64,000 nucleotides of DNA, from assembly GCA_963850605.1 (NCBI GenBank), contig CAWKLX010000006.1, positions 1 through 64,000 on the forward strand, given 5' to 3'. A program made the translations under genes and the position numbers. Below are positions 16,926-25,308 of this stretch, piece by piece. This DNA comes from BOG-908 sp963850605. Its GTDB lineage: Bacteria; Pseudomonadota; Alphaproteobacteria; Acetobacterales; Acetobacteraceae. Position 1 is the first letter of the stretch, and each line of letters starts with the position of its first letter. The notes under the pieces are model-generated. The model had not been told where the DNA came from. It worked only from the letters and a program-made list of their open reading frames with translations, and did no database searches.

Positions 16926-17876
16926 ATGCTGATGTACTCGACCGACGACGTGGGCCCGACAGACCGCATTGCGTATTGGCGAGAAGCTGTGTGCGACGTG
17001 TTCGTTGCTGTGGATTGTCAGCCCTCGTCGCTCCACGGCTTTCGCGGGCGGATCGCCACTCAGCCTTTCAGCGACTGCGCCATCAGTCGTATCGAGGCTG
17101 TGCCGCAGGTTGTCGAACGTGACAGACGGCTGATCTCCCGGTCTGACGGAGACAATCTCCTCATCGCCATCTCGTTGGATGGCGGCGGTATAGTCCTCCA
17201 GGATGGCCGCGAGGCCGTCATGGCCCAGGGCGGCCTCGTCCTCTACGATGTGACCCGGCCTTACAAGCTGCTGTTTAACGGGCCCTCCACGCAATTAACG
17301 CTGATGGTGGAACGGGCGCGATTGCGCCGGTATCTCGGCGCTCCCGAGCAGCTGACGGCTATTGCCATCGCGGGTGACACTCCCCTGGCGCGGCTTACGC
17401 GCGACTTCGTCGGGGGACTGGCTGCCCTGCCCGACGGCACGGAGAAGCACGTTCAGGATAGCCTCGCCAGCCAGGCCTTGGCGCTGATTGCACTCACGGT
17501 CGGTCAGCAAACCGGCGCCGGCATCGCTCCGGCGGCGAGTCGGTCCGCCTTGCTGGCGCGGGTGCAGGCGTTCATCCGAACACACTCGCATAAGCCCGAT
17601 TTGAGCGCCGGCGACGTGGCCCACGCCTTCCGGCTTGCACCCCGGACAGTCCGGGATTTGTTTGCAAAACACGCGACGACCTTCGGGCGCACTCTGTTGC
17701 GCGAACGCCTCACCCAGTGCCGGGCGACGCTCATGGATCATCGCCAGGCCGCACGCTCGATCAGCGACGTCGCTTTTGCCGCCGGGTTCAACGATCTGTC
17801 CCATTTCAGCCGAGCCTATCGGAAGGCGTACGGCGAAACCCCACGCGACACGCGCCGCACGCATCGCCCTTCATGA
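16926..17876 (+). CDS. AraC family transcriptional regulator
   Basis: Regulator of about 316 residues. The N-terminal part matches the AraC-binding-like domain found with HTH_18 regulators (DRIAYWREAVCDVFV near the start). The C-terminal double HTH is clear, ending in ISDVAFAAGFNDLSHFSR and AYRKAYGETPRD. The ATG at 16926 begins just before the conserved domain; an upstream TTG at 16821 is less likely. It diverges from the PfpI gene and probably controls it. Its last bases overlap the tail of a LysR remnant on the other strand. Confidence 0.85.
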   Translation: MLMYSTDDVGPTDRIAYWREAVCDVFVAVDCQPSSLHGFRGRIATQPFSDCAISRIEAVPQVVERDRRLISRSDGDNLLIAISLDGGGIVLQDGREAVMAQGGLVLYDVTRPYKLLFNGPSTQLTLMVERARLRRYLGAPEQLTAIAIAGDTPLARLTRDFVGGLAALPDGTEKHVQDSLASQALALIALTVGQQTGAGIAPAASRSALLARVQAFIRTHSHKPDLSAGDVAHAFRLAPRTVRDLFAKHATTFGRTLLRERLTQCRATLMDHRQAARSISDVAFAAGFNDLSHFSRAYRKAYGETPRDTRRTHRPS

Positions 17877-17970
17877 CAGGCGCGGATTGTTGGCGAAGGC
17901 TGCAGCGAGGTGGTCGATGAACACGCGCACTCTGCGTGCGGGCTTGCGGCCGGTTGGGACGACGGCATGG
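17871..17970 (-). pseudogene. C-terminal tail of a lost LysR-family regulator
   Basis: About 32 codons on the minus strand encode the typical end of a LysR effector domain: AVVPTGRKPARRVRVFID then HLAAAFANN, and a TGA at 17871-17873. No upstream LysR sequence remains; cysD ends about 20 bases before it. The junction marks a deletion or recombination that joined cysD to the end of a LysR gene. It is too short to make a working protein. Confidence 0.7.
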
Positions 17971-17988
17971 CCACTCGCGGCCGCAGCA

Positions 17989-18894
17989 TCAGAAATAGCC
18001 TTCTCGCTTTTTCCGCTCAAGCGATCCGCCATCCTCCCCGTCGCTTATCCGCCCCTGCCGCTCCGACGCTGAGGCGCCAAGCGTCTCCTGCACGATTTCC
18101 GCAAGGCTGGCTGCCGATGACAGAATGGCCCCTGTCACCGGCCAGCACCCCAGCGTCCGGAAACGCACAGACTGCGTCTCCATCACGTCGTCAGGCTGGA
18201 AATGCATCCGCGCTGGCTCGTCGACCACAATAAACGCTGACCCACGGCGCAGTACCGGCCTCGGGGCGGCAAAATAGAGCGGGGCCAGCTCGATCCGATG
18301 TTTCAGCGCATAGGTCCAGATGTCGTTCTCCGTCCAGTTTGAAAGCGGAAAAATCCGAGCTGTTTGATTTTTGTCTAGGCGCAGATTATACAGTCGCCAC
18401 AGCTCGGGGCGCTGGCGGCGCGGGTCCCAACTATGCCCAGTGCCGCGCACGGAAACGATTCGCTCCTTCGCGCGCGACTTTTCCTCATCCCGGCGGGCGC
18501 CGCCGAAAATGGCGTCGTAGCCGCCGGCATCCAGCGCGGTCTTGAGCGGCTCCGTGCGCATCACGGCGGTGTAGCGATCACCGTGATCGAACGGGTTCAT
18601 GCCGGCTGCGCGCCCCACCTCGTTGGCATGGGCGATCAGGGTGAATCCGTGCCGCGCCGCGAATGCGTCGCGAAACGCCAGAAGCGACCGGAACTCCCAT
18701 GTGCTATCCACATGCAATAACGGAAAGGGTGGCTTGGCTGGCCAGAAGGCGCGCATCGCGAGATGCGCCATGACGGTGGAATCCTTGCCGGCGGAAAACA
18801 GCATCACCGGGTTGCGTGACTCCGCAACGGCTTCCCGGATGATGTGGATGCTTTCGGCTTCGAGGAGTTCAAGGTGCGCCAACGGTTCCGACAT
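17989..18894 (-). CDS. cysD: Sulfate adenylyltransferase subunit 2
   Basis: CysD of 301 residues, full length. The PP-loop (SAGKDSTVMAHLA, about residues 34-46) binds ATP; GGARRDEEKSRAKERI and FPLSNWTENDIW are diagnostic, and the C-terminus KKREGYF is intact. CysD normally works with the GTPase CysN (or CysNC) to make adenosine 5'-phosphosulfate from sulfate and ATP. No cysN follows: only about 110 bases separate its stop from the AraC gene, and they hold a LysR tail. It needs a partner encoded elsewhere or is left over. It lies 214 bases downstream of dabA on the same strand. Confidence 0.93.
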   Translation of the reverse strand: MSEPLAHLELLEAESIHIIREAVAESRNPVMLFSAGKDSTVMAHLAMRAFWPAKPPFPLLHVDSTWEFRSLLAFRDAFAARHGFTLIAHANEVGRAAGMNPFDHGDRYTAVMRTEPLKTALDAGGYDAIFGGARRDEEKSRAKERIVSVRGTGHSWDPRRQRPELWRLYNLRLDKNQTARIFPLSNWTENDIWTYALKHRIELAPLYFAAPRPVLRRGSAFIVVDEPARMHFQPDDVMETQSVRFRTLGCWPVTGAILSSAASLAEIVQETLGASASERQGRISDGEDGGSLERKKREGYF

Positions 18895-19108
18895 AAGGAA
18901 AGCTTCCGGTGATTATCTTTTAAGGCATCGTGCATCAGAAGCGCAGACCGACTTCCGCCCCAACGACAATCAGATCGAGGTGCGTTTTGGCTACGACCAG
19001 GCCACCATCAGAGGGCAGGCGCTGCTGTCGCGGTTTCATCCCGTGAACACGCGACAGGGCCTAGACGTGACTTTCGCGCTTCGGAGAAAGGACTGTCTGA
19101 CTAGGGTG

Positions 19109-21607
19109 TTAGATTGCAATCGGATCCCAGGTCAGGTCGCGACGGTAACGGTGCGTGATCCGCCCCGCATCGTCCATCGCTAGCAGCTGAACCCAGCCGT
19201 TATCGCATAGGGCCCGCACCATATCGTGCTTGCGCAAAACCCCATTCATGGCATCGATCGGGGCCTCGACCACCACCGAGAGGCGCAGCGGTTCGTGCTG
19301 ATAACGCTCGCCGTCATGCACCGACTGCCAGGGCAGGCCCACCCGCAAATCGCCGCCGTTTCCTTCATAAACCCCGACCCGGCCAACCACGTTGTGCAGA
19401 GTTTTGTTGCCGGCACCGAACACCCGGTTATCCACGGTGGACGCGTAATATTGCAGGCTGATCCAGCTCGCCACCACCATCGGCGCCGTCATGATCAGCT
19501 CGAGCACGCCGAAGCCGTCGTCCTGGCGCCAGACATAGGAGTGCAGGAATGAGCGTCCGCCCAGATCGAGACCGGCGCTATGCTCGCGCGGTGCCACCAC
19601 GAATACGGAGCAGCCGGCAAGACCCCATTCCGGTCGCAGCTCGGCCCAGTCTTTGCTGCGCCAGAGAATGGCGTCGTCGATATTGCCGGCGTGCGTGCCC
19701 GGGAGCCGGCGGGCGCGCTCGGCGCGTGTCAACTTGCCCGCCTGCGCAAGCTGTCGTTCCAACGCCGCAAAGGCGGCTTCGGATGCACCCGCGACATCCT
19801 CGCGGTTGTAGACCGTGATCTGATCTGTCGTAGTGTCATGCTGGCAGGCCAGAAACACCGTATCCTGCGGAATGACAATGGCCCGCTCGGCAAGTCCCGC
19901 ACGCACAGCGGGATCATTGAAAACGGCCGCCGCTACGCGCGCATTGGCTTCGCCCGTATGGCCGCCGCATGCACCGCAATCCAAGCCCGTCCAATGCGCG
20001 TTGTTCACGACGGTGGAGCCATGGCCAACGATTAAGACGAAGGGCGCGAAATTCTCGGTCAGAAACATGGCCCGCAAGGCAAATTCGGCCGAATTGATCC
20101 GGTCGGCGAGAGGCATCCCATCGGCGTGGCCGCCATGCTGGCTGGTTTCCAGCACCGGGCGCCGGTGACTACCTTTCCACCGGCCCATCGCGTCGTGCTC
20201 CGGATGGGGCACCGGACGCGTCCAGCCAAAAGAATCCGAGAACAATTTGGGTAGATAGATGAGCCCGACAGGCCCCACGAAACTGAAGCAGGAAATCGCT
20301 CCCATTTTGAACCACGTCCAGGCGCGGCGCACATGCTTGACCAGCCGCCGGTGGGCAAGGAGCTTTTCGTTATCCGCTGGGTTCGGCAGTGTCTCGCAGA
20401 TGCGGTGCGTGGAGGTGAGCAGTACGGGAAACTGCGCGTTCTCCGTCTCGGTGCCCACCGGAACATAATTGACAAAGAAAGCAAAGAAACCGGCGAAACC
20501 GATGGTTTTGATCTGCGGCGCGCACGCCTCCAGATGCCGGCGGAATACCTCGGAACGCACATCGATGCAGAAAGCCGCCTGTGCGGCCGGCCGCGCCGGG
20601 GGCTGGGGCGCGGATGCCGGCCTGGTGTTGAAGGCCTCAACGACTCGCCGCTGAGCGGCACGATCAAGCGCTTCCTGAAGGATGAGCGTGTCGGTGTCGG
20701 CGCGGCTGAGCGTCGGCTCCACGATCAGGCCCGTCAACTGAGTGGCCACATTTTGCCATGCCTGCTTAATGCCGCGATGAGCCGTTATCTCGTAGATGAC
20801 GAGCTCCCAACCGAGCAGAACGCAAAGGAACTCAATCAATGTGTCGTTAGGCCGCTGGTGCAGCCCATCTTCCCACACGAGCCGCGCTGCATAGGCCGAC
20901 CAGCCGCCTACGCGCATCAGTAGCCGGTGCAGATAGAGTTCGCGCGCGGCATTGGGAATGCCGAGCCGCTCCAGCGCGAGGCGGGCGGTTTCCAGCGGTT
21001 CCCGCGGAAGCGCCTGCACGGCACGGCGGAACCCGGTCAGCCCAAACACTTCGGGTGTGCGGTCCCAGCCGGCTTCCTCATGCCATGACGCATACACCCC
21101 ATGCGTCTTATCGATGGACGACCACATCAGCTGGCCTGCGTCGAAATAGCAGGCTGCCCAGGACGAGACACGATCGATCATCAACCAATTCCAGTCCTGC
21201 CCGCATCGCCGGCCGGCCACATCCGCCACCGTTGGCAACGGCGTCGGGGGCGTTTCCATTTGATTGAGTTGGTGCATTGCTTTGAGGAAAGCCTCGACAT
21301 CGGTCCGCGCGCACGCCGGGTGCGCGGCGAGCGCTGTGGCGAGGTCCTCCCGTGTAAACCGGCCCTGCTCCAGTGCCTCCAGGTAGTAGGCGATCGGCAT
21401 GGCGGTGCGTGCCCCTGCCACCTTTGCCATCCTGTCCGCCACACCCTCCAGGGAATAGTCGGCGAAATGATGGTATGGATTGACGGCAACGAAGTTTTCG
21501 AGCGGCCAGAGCGGGGCAACTTTGGCGCACACCAGCGCCAAAATCTGCCGCGGATCGGCTTCGTTACATGATACGACGGGCTCAAGAGTGGCTTCAAGGG
21601 TGGACAT
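19109..21607 (-). CDS. dabA: DabA, inorganic carbon uptake protein (DUF2309/UPF0753)
   Basis: Large cytoplasmic subunit of the DAB energy-coupled CO2/bicarbonate accumulation complex; 832 residues, normal length. Its core resembles a beta-carbonic anhydrase. The zinc and active-site residues known from Halothiobacillus DabA have counterparts: CIDVRSE near residue 346 (Cys and Asp), VGHGSTVVNN near 525 (His) and DCGACGGHTGE near 544 (Cys). It follows dabB by 50 bases on the same strand, an obvious operon. Together they are thought to couple an ion gradient to one-way CO2 hydration. No RuBisCO or carboxysome genes are in the window, so the carbon may feed other carboxylases. Confidence 0.93.
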   Translation of the reverse strand: MSTLEATLEPVVSCNEADPRQILALVCAKVAPLWPLENFVAVNPYHHFADYSLEGVADRMAKVAGARTAMPIAYYLEALEQGRFTREDLATALAAHPACARTDVEAFLKAMHQLNQMETPPTPLPTVADVAGRRCGQDWNWLMIDRVSSWAACYFDAGQLMWSSIDKTHGVYASWHEEAGWDRTPEVFGLTGFRRAVQALPREPLETARLALERLGIPNAARELYLHRLLMRVGGWSAYAARLVWEDGLHQRPNDTLIEFLCVLLGWELVIYEITAHRGIKQAWQNVATQLTGLIVEPTLSRADTDTLILQEALDRAAQRRVVEAFNTRPASAPQPPARPAAQAAFCIDVRSEVFRRHLEACAPQIKTIGFAGFFAFFVNYVPVGTETENAQFPVLLTSTHRICETLPNPADNEKLLAHRRLVKHVRRAWTWFKMGAISCFSFVGPVGLIYLPKLFSDSFGWTRPVPHPEHDAMGRWKGSHRRPVLETSQHGGHADGMPLADRINSAEFALRAMFLTENFAPFVLIVGHGSTVVNNAHWTGLDCGACGGHTGEANARVAAAVFNDPAVRAGLAERAIVIPQDTVFLACQHDTTTDQITVYNREDVAGASEAAFAALERQLAQAGKLTRAERARRLPGTHAGNIDDAILWRSKDWAELRPEWGLAGCSVFVVAPREHSAGLDLGGRSFLHSYVWRQDDGFGVLELIMTAPMVVASWISLQYYASTVDNRVFGAGNKTLHNVVGRVGVYEGNGGDLRVGLPWQSVHDGERYQHEPLRLSVVVEAPIDAMNGVLRKHDMVRALCDNGWVQLLAMDDAGRITHRYRRDLTWDPIAI

Positions 21608-21657
21608 AGTCGCCTCCTATGGGCGCGTGATTGGATGAGGGTCAGAGACTGACGGTT

Positions 21658-23232
21658 TCAGACTTGTGCCGACTTCTGGTGCAGCGCGCCGATCAGCCGA
21701 TCAAACCCGGCGTTTGCGTACAGGCCGTTGCGTAGGTGAACGGACAGCTTGCGCTGCATGGGCCCTTGCGTGATGGCGGGACGGAAAATTTGAAACAGCG
21801 TGGCGGCTCCGAATGCCGCCACAACCAACCAGATGGCAACCAGTACCGGTTGCGCAGGCCGGATGACGTGCGGCAATTCGGAGCGCAGCACATGGGCAAA
21901 CGTGTGTTCGAGCACGAAGAAGGCGAGCGCCACGGACGCGCCCATGAGCAGGGTGCGTCCAACGGCCGCCACATTGCCATCGGAGTCGAGGGCGGGTGCG
22001 ATGATTTGCGAAAGGCCCATGATCAAAATAACCCCGACCGGCAACGTACCCGCCGCAAGGTGGAGCACGTGCGAGAAGCCGGCGAAAATGACGGAAGCGG
22101 CGGCGACGCTCAGCGCGACGCGCACCGGATTACCAAGGCGTTTTGGCAGCTTGACGTTGGCGGCACGGGCGTTGTCGATCACGCTGCCGGACGAGAGGAA
22201 GGCGTGGGCCTTGTAGAAGGAATGGGCAACGAGGTGCAGGATGGCGGCGGAATAGACGCCAAGACCGCAGATCATGAGCATGAAACCCATGTGCGACGCG
22301 CTCGAGTAGCCAAGCCCCCCCTTGATGCTCGGCTGCGTGAGCAGCGAGGTAGACGCAAACAGCGCCGTGAACCCGCCAACAAGGATGAGCGTGGTGGGCG
22401 CGAAGGTGGCGCCGTCCAACACCGCGGACATCCGCACCATCAGGAACGGTCCGGCGTTCAGAATGCCGGCATGCAGCAACGCCGAGACGGGCGTTGGCGT
22501 CTCCATGACCTCGACGACCCAGCTATGGGTGGGAAACTGCGCCGACTTCAGAAGTGCGGCGATCGCGATCAGCAAGGCCGCGCCCTGCACGGCTGAGGGC
22601 AAAGCCATGCCCGCGGGCCGGGCGCGCAGGGCGTCAAACAGGTCGGCAAAGCTGCCGCTGCCGAAATGCATGTAGAGGAGCGCCGCCCCGCCGATCAGGC
22701 AAATATCGCCCACACGCGCCGCCACGAATTTCTTGTGCGCCGCCACCAAACCCCGGCGCCGATCGCGGTAGAAAACCAGAAGCTGATGCAAAGCGAAGCT
22801 GGTGAGTATCCACGCAACGACGAGTTGCCCCAGATTGCCGGACAGAACCAGAAGTTGGACGCATGCGATCGTGGCGCACAGCCATCCCAGGAACACCCCC
22901 TGGCGGGAATCTCCATCCATGTAGGTGCGGCTGAAGCGGACGATATTGAAGGCAAGCAGCGCGATCATGCTGAAGACGACGGCGCTCAGCGGATCGAGCC
23001 GGATGGCGAAACCGAGTTTATCGACCCCAAGAAGCGGGCTTTGCAGCACGCCGTGCTGCGCGACGAGCGACGCCGAGACCGCAGCGACCGCGATGGCAAA
23101 AACCGTGGCCGCCATGCTGAGGCGCTCCACCAACCGGGGGCGCGGTCCCGGCTGGCCGAGGGCTGAAAGGCTTGCGAGCGCGAACGCCGCCGGCGAGGCC
23201 AACGCCACCAGCGCCAACGGATTGTTTGTCAT
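21658..23232 (-). CDS. dabB: DabB, proton-conducting membrane subunit of the DAB transporter
   Basis: Integral membrane protein of 524 residues related to NADH-quinone oxidoreductase subunit L and MrpA antiporters, with about 13-14 predicted helices. The proton-antiporter M domain is visible around residues 130-380 (HSWVVEVMETPTPVSALLHAG, a core Lys/Glu/His set). It differs from NuoL by its partner and length. It is first in the dabBA operon and divergent from a LysR regulator 119 bases away. It should provide the ion path that drives DabA. It could be misnamed as NADH dehydrogenase subunit 5. Confidence 0.9.
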   Translation of the reverse strand: MTNNPLALVALASPAAFALASLSALGQPGPRPRLVERLSMAATVFAIAVAAVSASLVAQHGVLQSPLLGVDKLGFAIRLDPLSAVVFSMIALLAFNIVRFSRTYMDGDSRQGVFLGWLCATIACVQLLVLSGNLGQLVVAWILTSFALHQLLVFYRDRRRGLVAAHKKFVAARVGDICLIGGAALLYMHFGSGSFADLFDALRARPAGMALPSAVQGAALLIAIAALLKSAQFPTHSWVVEVMETPTPVSALLHAGILNAGPFLMVRMSAVLDGATFAPTTLILVGGFTALFASTSLLTQPSIKGGLGYSSASHMGFMLMICGLGVYSAAILHLVAHSFYKAHAFLSSGSVIDNARAANVKLPKRLGNPVRVALSVAAASVIFAGFSHVLHLAAGTLPVGVILIMGLSQIIAPALDSDGNVAAVGRTLLMGASVALAFFVLEHTFAHVLRSELPHVIRPAQPVLVAIWLVVAAFGAATLFQIFRPAITQGPMQRKLSVHLRNGLYANAGFDRLIGALHQKSAQV

Positions 23233-23320
23233 TTCTTGTGTCCCCCCTCTGCCGCAATGACGTGGCGGAAGACTGAGGTGCGGTTGACCAAAAACAAAAT
23301 GACTTATTTTTCGCTTCAGT

Positions 23321-23336
23321 ATAACCTTTTAGTTAT
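23321..23336. promoter_or_regulatory. Candidate LysR operator between dabB and its regulator
   Basis: ATAAC (23321-23325) and GTTAT (23332-23336) form a perfect inverted repeat with a 6-base spacer, 15 bases before the LysR start. It lies in an AT-rich island within GC-rich DNA and resembles the dyad form of LysR-type binding sites. Binding is inferred. Confidence 0.45.
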
Positions 23337-23350
23337 GATAGGCCGGCGCC

Positions 23351-24283
23351 ATGTCGGAACTGCGGATCACCTTGGGACAGCTTAAAGCCTTCGAGGCGGT
23401 CGCGCGGCTGGGCAGCTTTTCCCGGGCGGCCGACGAACTGCATGTGACGCAGCCGGCCATTTCGAAGAAAATCCGGCTGCTTCAGGAGGAGATCGGCCTG
23501 ACGCTGCTCGAGCAGGTCAGCAAGCAGCTTTATCTCACGGATGCTGGCCGCGAATTGCTGACAACTTGCGGAGATTGGCTCGAGACTTGGAGCCGCTTCG
23601 AGCAATCCATCGCCGATCTGAAAGGACTGAAGCAGGGCCGGCTGCGACTTTGTGTTGTAACGACGAGCAAGTATTTCATGCCGCGTGTGCTCGGGCCATT
23701 TTGCGATTTGTATCCGGGAATCGACATCGCAATGCAGGTTGTCAATCGCGACCGCCTGCTCGAACGACTAGTTCGCAACAAGGACGACCTTTACGTGATG
23801 GGGTTGCCACCGGAAGGCTCGGAAATCGAGAGCGAGCGACTGATGGAAAATCCACTTGTTGTTCTGGCGCCTGCGTTTCATCCGTGGGCAAACCGCCGTG
23901 GGATTCATTTCTCCGAGTTGGCCGATGCTGCCTTTGTGATGCGTGAGCAAGGTTCCGGAACACGGATAGCCGTGGAGCGTGTGTTTCAACAGCGCGGCCT
24001 CGGCTTACGGATCAAGTTGGAGCTTGGAAGCAATGAGGCCATCAAGCAGGCCGTGGCAGGTGGGCTCGGCTTGGCAATCCTGTCGCGGAGCACGATCCGC
24101 TTGGACGCAGCTCAGGCGGAGTTAGTAGAACTCGACGTCGAGGACTTTCCCATCCGACGCTCGTGGTACGTGGTATGGCCGAGGGGAAAGCAGTTATCCG
24201 TAGTGGCGAAGACTTTTCTCACATTCCTACATAAAAATGTTGAATTGCTGGCGATACAACAACGGTCCACGAATATTCCTTAA
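23351..24283 (+). CDS. LysR family transcriptional regulator (CbbR-like)
   Basis: LysR regulator of 310 residues. The N-terminal HTH is textbook: ITLGQLKAFEAVARLGSFSR then ELHVTQPAISKKIRLLQEE, residues 6-45. The effector domain contains MGLPPEGSEIESERLMENP, which is close to CbbR regulators of Calvin-cycle operons. It is divergent from dabB and so very probably controls inorganic-carbon uptake, perhaps sensing a carbon metabolite. The ATG at 23351 is favoured because the conserved domain starts five residues later. Confidence 0.88.
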   Translation: MSELRITLGQLKAFEAVARLGSFSRAADELHVTQPAISKKIRLLQEEIGLTLLEQVSKQLYLTDAGRELLTTCGDWLETWSRFEQSIADLKGLKQGRLRLCVVTTSKYFMPRVLGPFCDLYPGIDIAMQVVNRDRLLERLVRNKDDLYVMGLPPEGSEIESERLMENPLVVLAPAFHPWANRRGIHFSELADAAFVMREQGSGTRIAVERVFQQRGLGLRIKLELGSNEAIKQAVAGGLGLAILSRSTIRLDAAQAELVELDVEDFPIRRSWYVVWPRGKQLSVVAKTFLTFLHKNVELLAIQQRSTNIP

Positions 24284-24560
24284 GCAGTTCGGCTTAGACG
24301 TGCCGCCTATTCCGCGCGATTGCGATCAGTTTCCAAAAAAATCCTCGGCAGCTACCATCGCGTCGTACGAAAAACTTTCATTGTCGGTAAGACGGACAGG
24401 TTCGTCCGATCATTGGACGGTTGACCGGCATCGGCTATCCACGATCAGCGTCGTTGCTCCCCATGGGGTAAACCCATTAGCCAACGCGAACGGATCATGC
24501 TTTAGGCGCGGCCTTGCACTCGCCCCGCAGGAGCCGCCCAAGCCACTTGACCTATAATCC

Positions 24561-24572
24561 TGCATATGCAGA
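24561..24572. promoter_or_regulatory. MarR operator candidate 1
   Basis: CTGCATATGCAG, a perfect 12-base palindrome, lies 33 bases before the MarR start within a 322-base gap that otherwise holds nothing I recognise. A near copy occurs after the MarR gene at 25071-25082. Autoregulation is inferred. Confidence 0.5.
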
Positions 24573-24605
24573 TATGGCGCTACATACCGAAATCCTTGGG
24601 GGACG

Positions 24606-25055
24606 ATGGGAAAGCAGCCCGACATTGCCGCGCAGATCACCGGCAACTGCCTCATGGGGCGGACCCGGTATCTGGCACGGGTGCTGACCGGCATCTACGA
24701 CGAGGAGGTGCGGCCATTCGGCGTGCAAGCCACGCAGGTGACGTTGCTGGCTACGATTGCCGTCTATGGCCCGGTCAGGCGCAGCGATCTTGGTCGCTGG
24801 CTGCACTTTGACTCCTCGACGCTGACGCGCAACCTGCGTGTGATGCTCGACAACGAGTGGCTGAAAGAGGTGACGGACGGCAAGGACGGCCGTGGTCTAC
24901 CCCTGCGGACCACCCAAGCCGGTGCCGACCTGCTCCGTGCGCTGACGCCGGGCTGGCGGCGGGCGCAGGAACGTGCGGTTCGGATCGTCGGTGACGAAGG
25001 CCGGTCGGCCGTCATCGGCCTGTTCGACAAAGTTCAAGTGGCCATGGCTACCTGA
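24606..25055 (+). CDS. MarR family transcriptional regulator
   Basis: Winged-helix regulator of 149 residues. The core is recognisable: GVQATQVTLLATIAVYGPV, then RSDLGRWLHFDSSTLTRNLR and LPLRTTQAGADLLR (the wing region). MarR proteins sense small aromatics or oxidants and usually repress themselves and a neighbour. Matching palindromes sit just before this gene and just before the next one, a truncated NAD(P)-binding reductase. The ATG at 24606 is preferred. Confidence 0.88.
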   Translation: MGKQPDIAAQITGNCLMGRTRYLARVLTGIYDEEVRPFGVQATQVTLLATIAVYGPVRRSDLGRWLHFDSSTLTRNLRVMLDNEWLKEVTDGKDGRGLPLRTTQAGADLLRALTPGWRRAQERAVRIVGDEGRSAVIGLFDKVQVAMAT

Positions 25056-25070
25056 ACCTTGGTCAACTAT

Positions 25071-25082
25071 CTGTATATGCAG
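25071..25082. promoter_or_regulatory. MarR operator candidate 2
   Basis: CTGTATATGCAG matches the upstream MarR palindrome (24561-24572) at 11 of 12 positions. An extra half-site, CTGCATA, follows at about 25087-25093. It precedes the truncated NmrA-like gene and the methyltransferase. Confidence 0.5.
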
Positions 25083-25146
25083 TGATCTGCATACGCCTGG
25101 CTCGGCGCTCTATTTTTGACGCCGACGCCATGAAAGGACGTCTACA

Positions 25147-25308
25147 GTGGCTACTCCATCGATTCTCGTGACAGGTGCCACCGGCAAGACCGGCAGCGCC
25201 GTCGTGCACCAGCTGCTTGAGCGCAGGCAACGCACACGCGCGCTCGTGAAACGGCTCGATGCACGAAGCGAGAGCCTGCAAAAGGCAGACGCGGAAGCGC
25301 GAGCATGA
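25147..25308 (+). pseudogene. NmrA-like NAD(P)-binding protein, N-terminal fragment
   Basis: A GTG start opens a 53-codon frame with the Rossmann motif ILVTGATGKTGSAVV and then RALVKRLDARSES, typical of NmrA/SDR-like NAD(P)H-binding reductases of about 290 residues. The frame ends at 25306-25308, inside ATGA shared with the methyltransferase start. More than 80 percent of the protein is missing, so it is a remnant. Its promoter and the MarR palindrome may now drive the methyltransferase and efflux genes. Confidence 0.6.

Noticed and set aside
21736..22596. A 286-residue plus-strand frame
   Set aside because: Antisense to dabB; composition typical of reverse reading of membrane helices.
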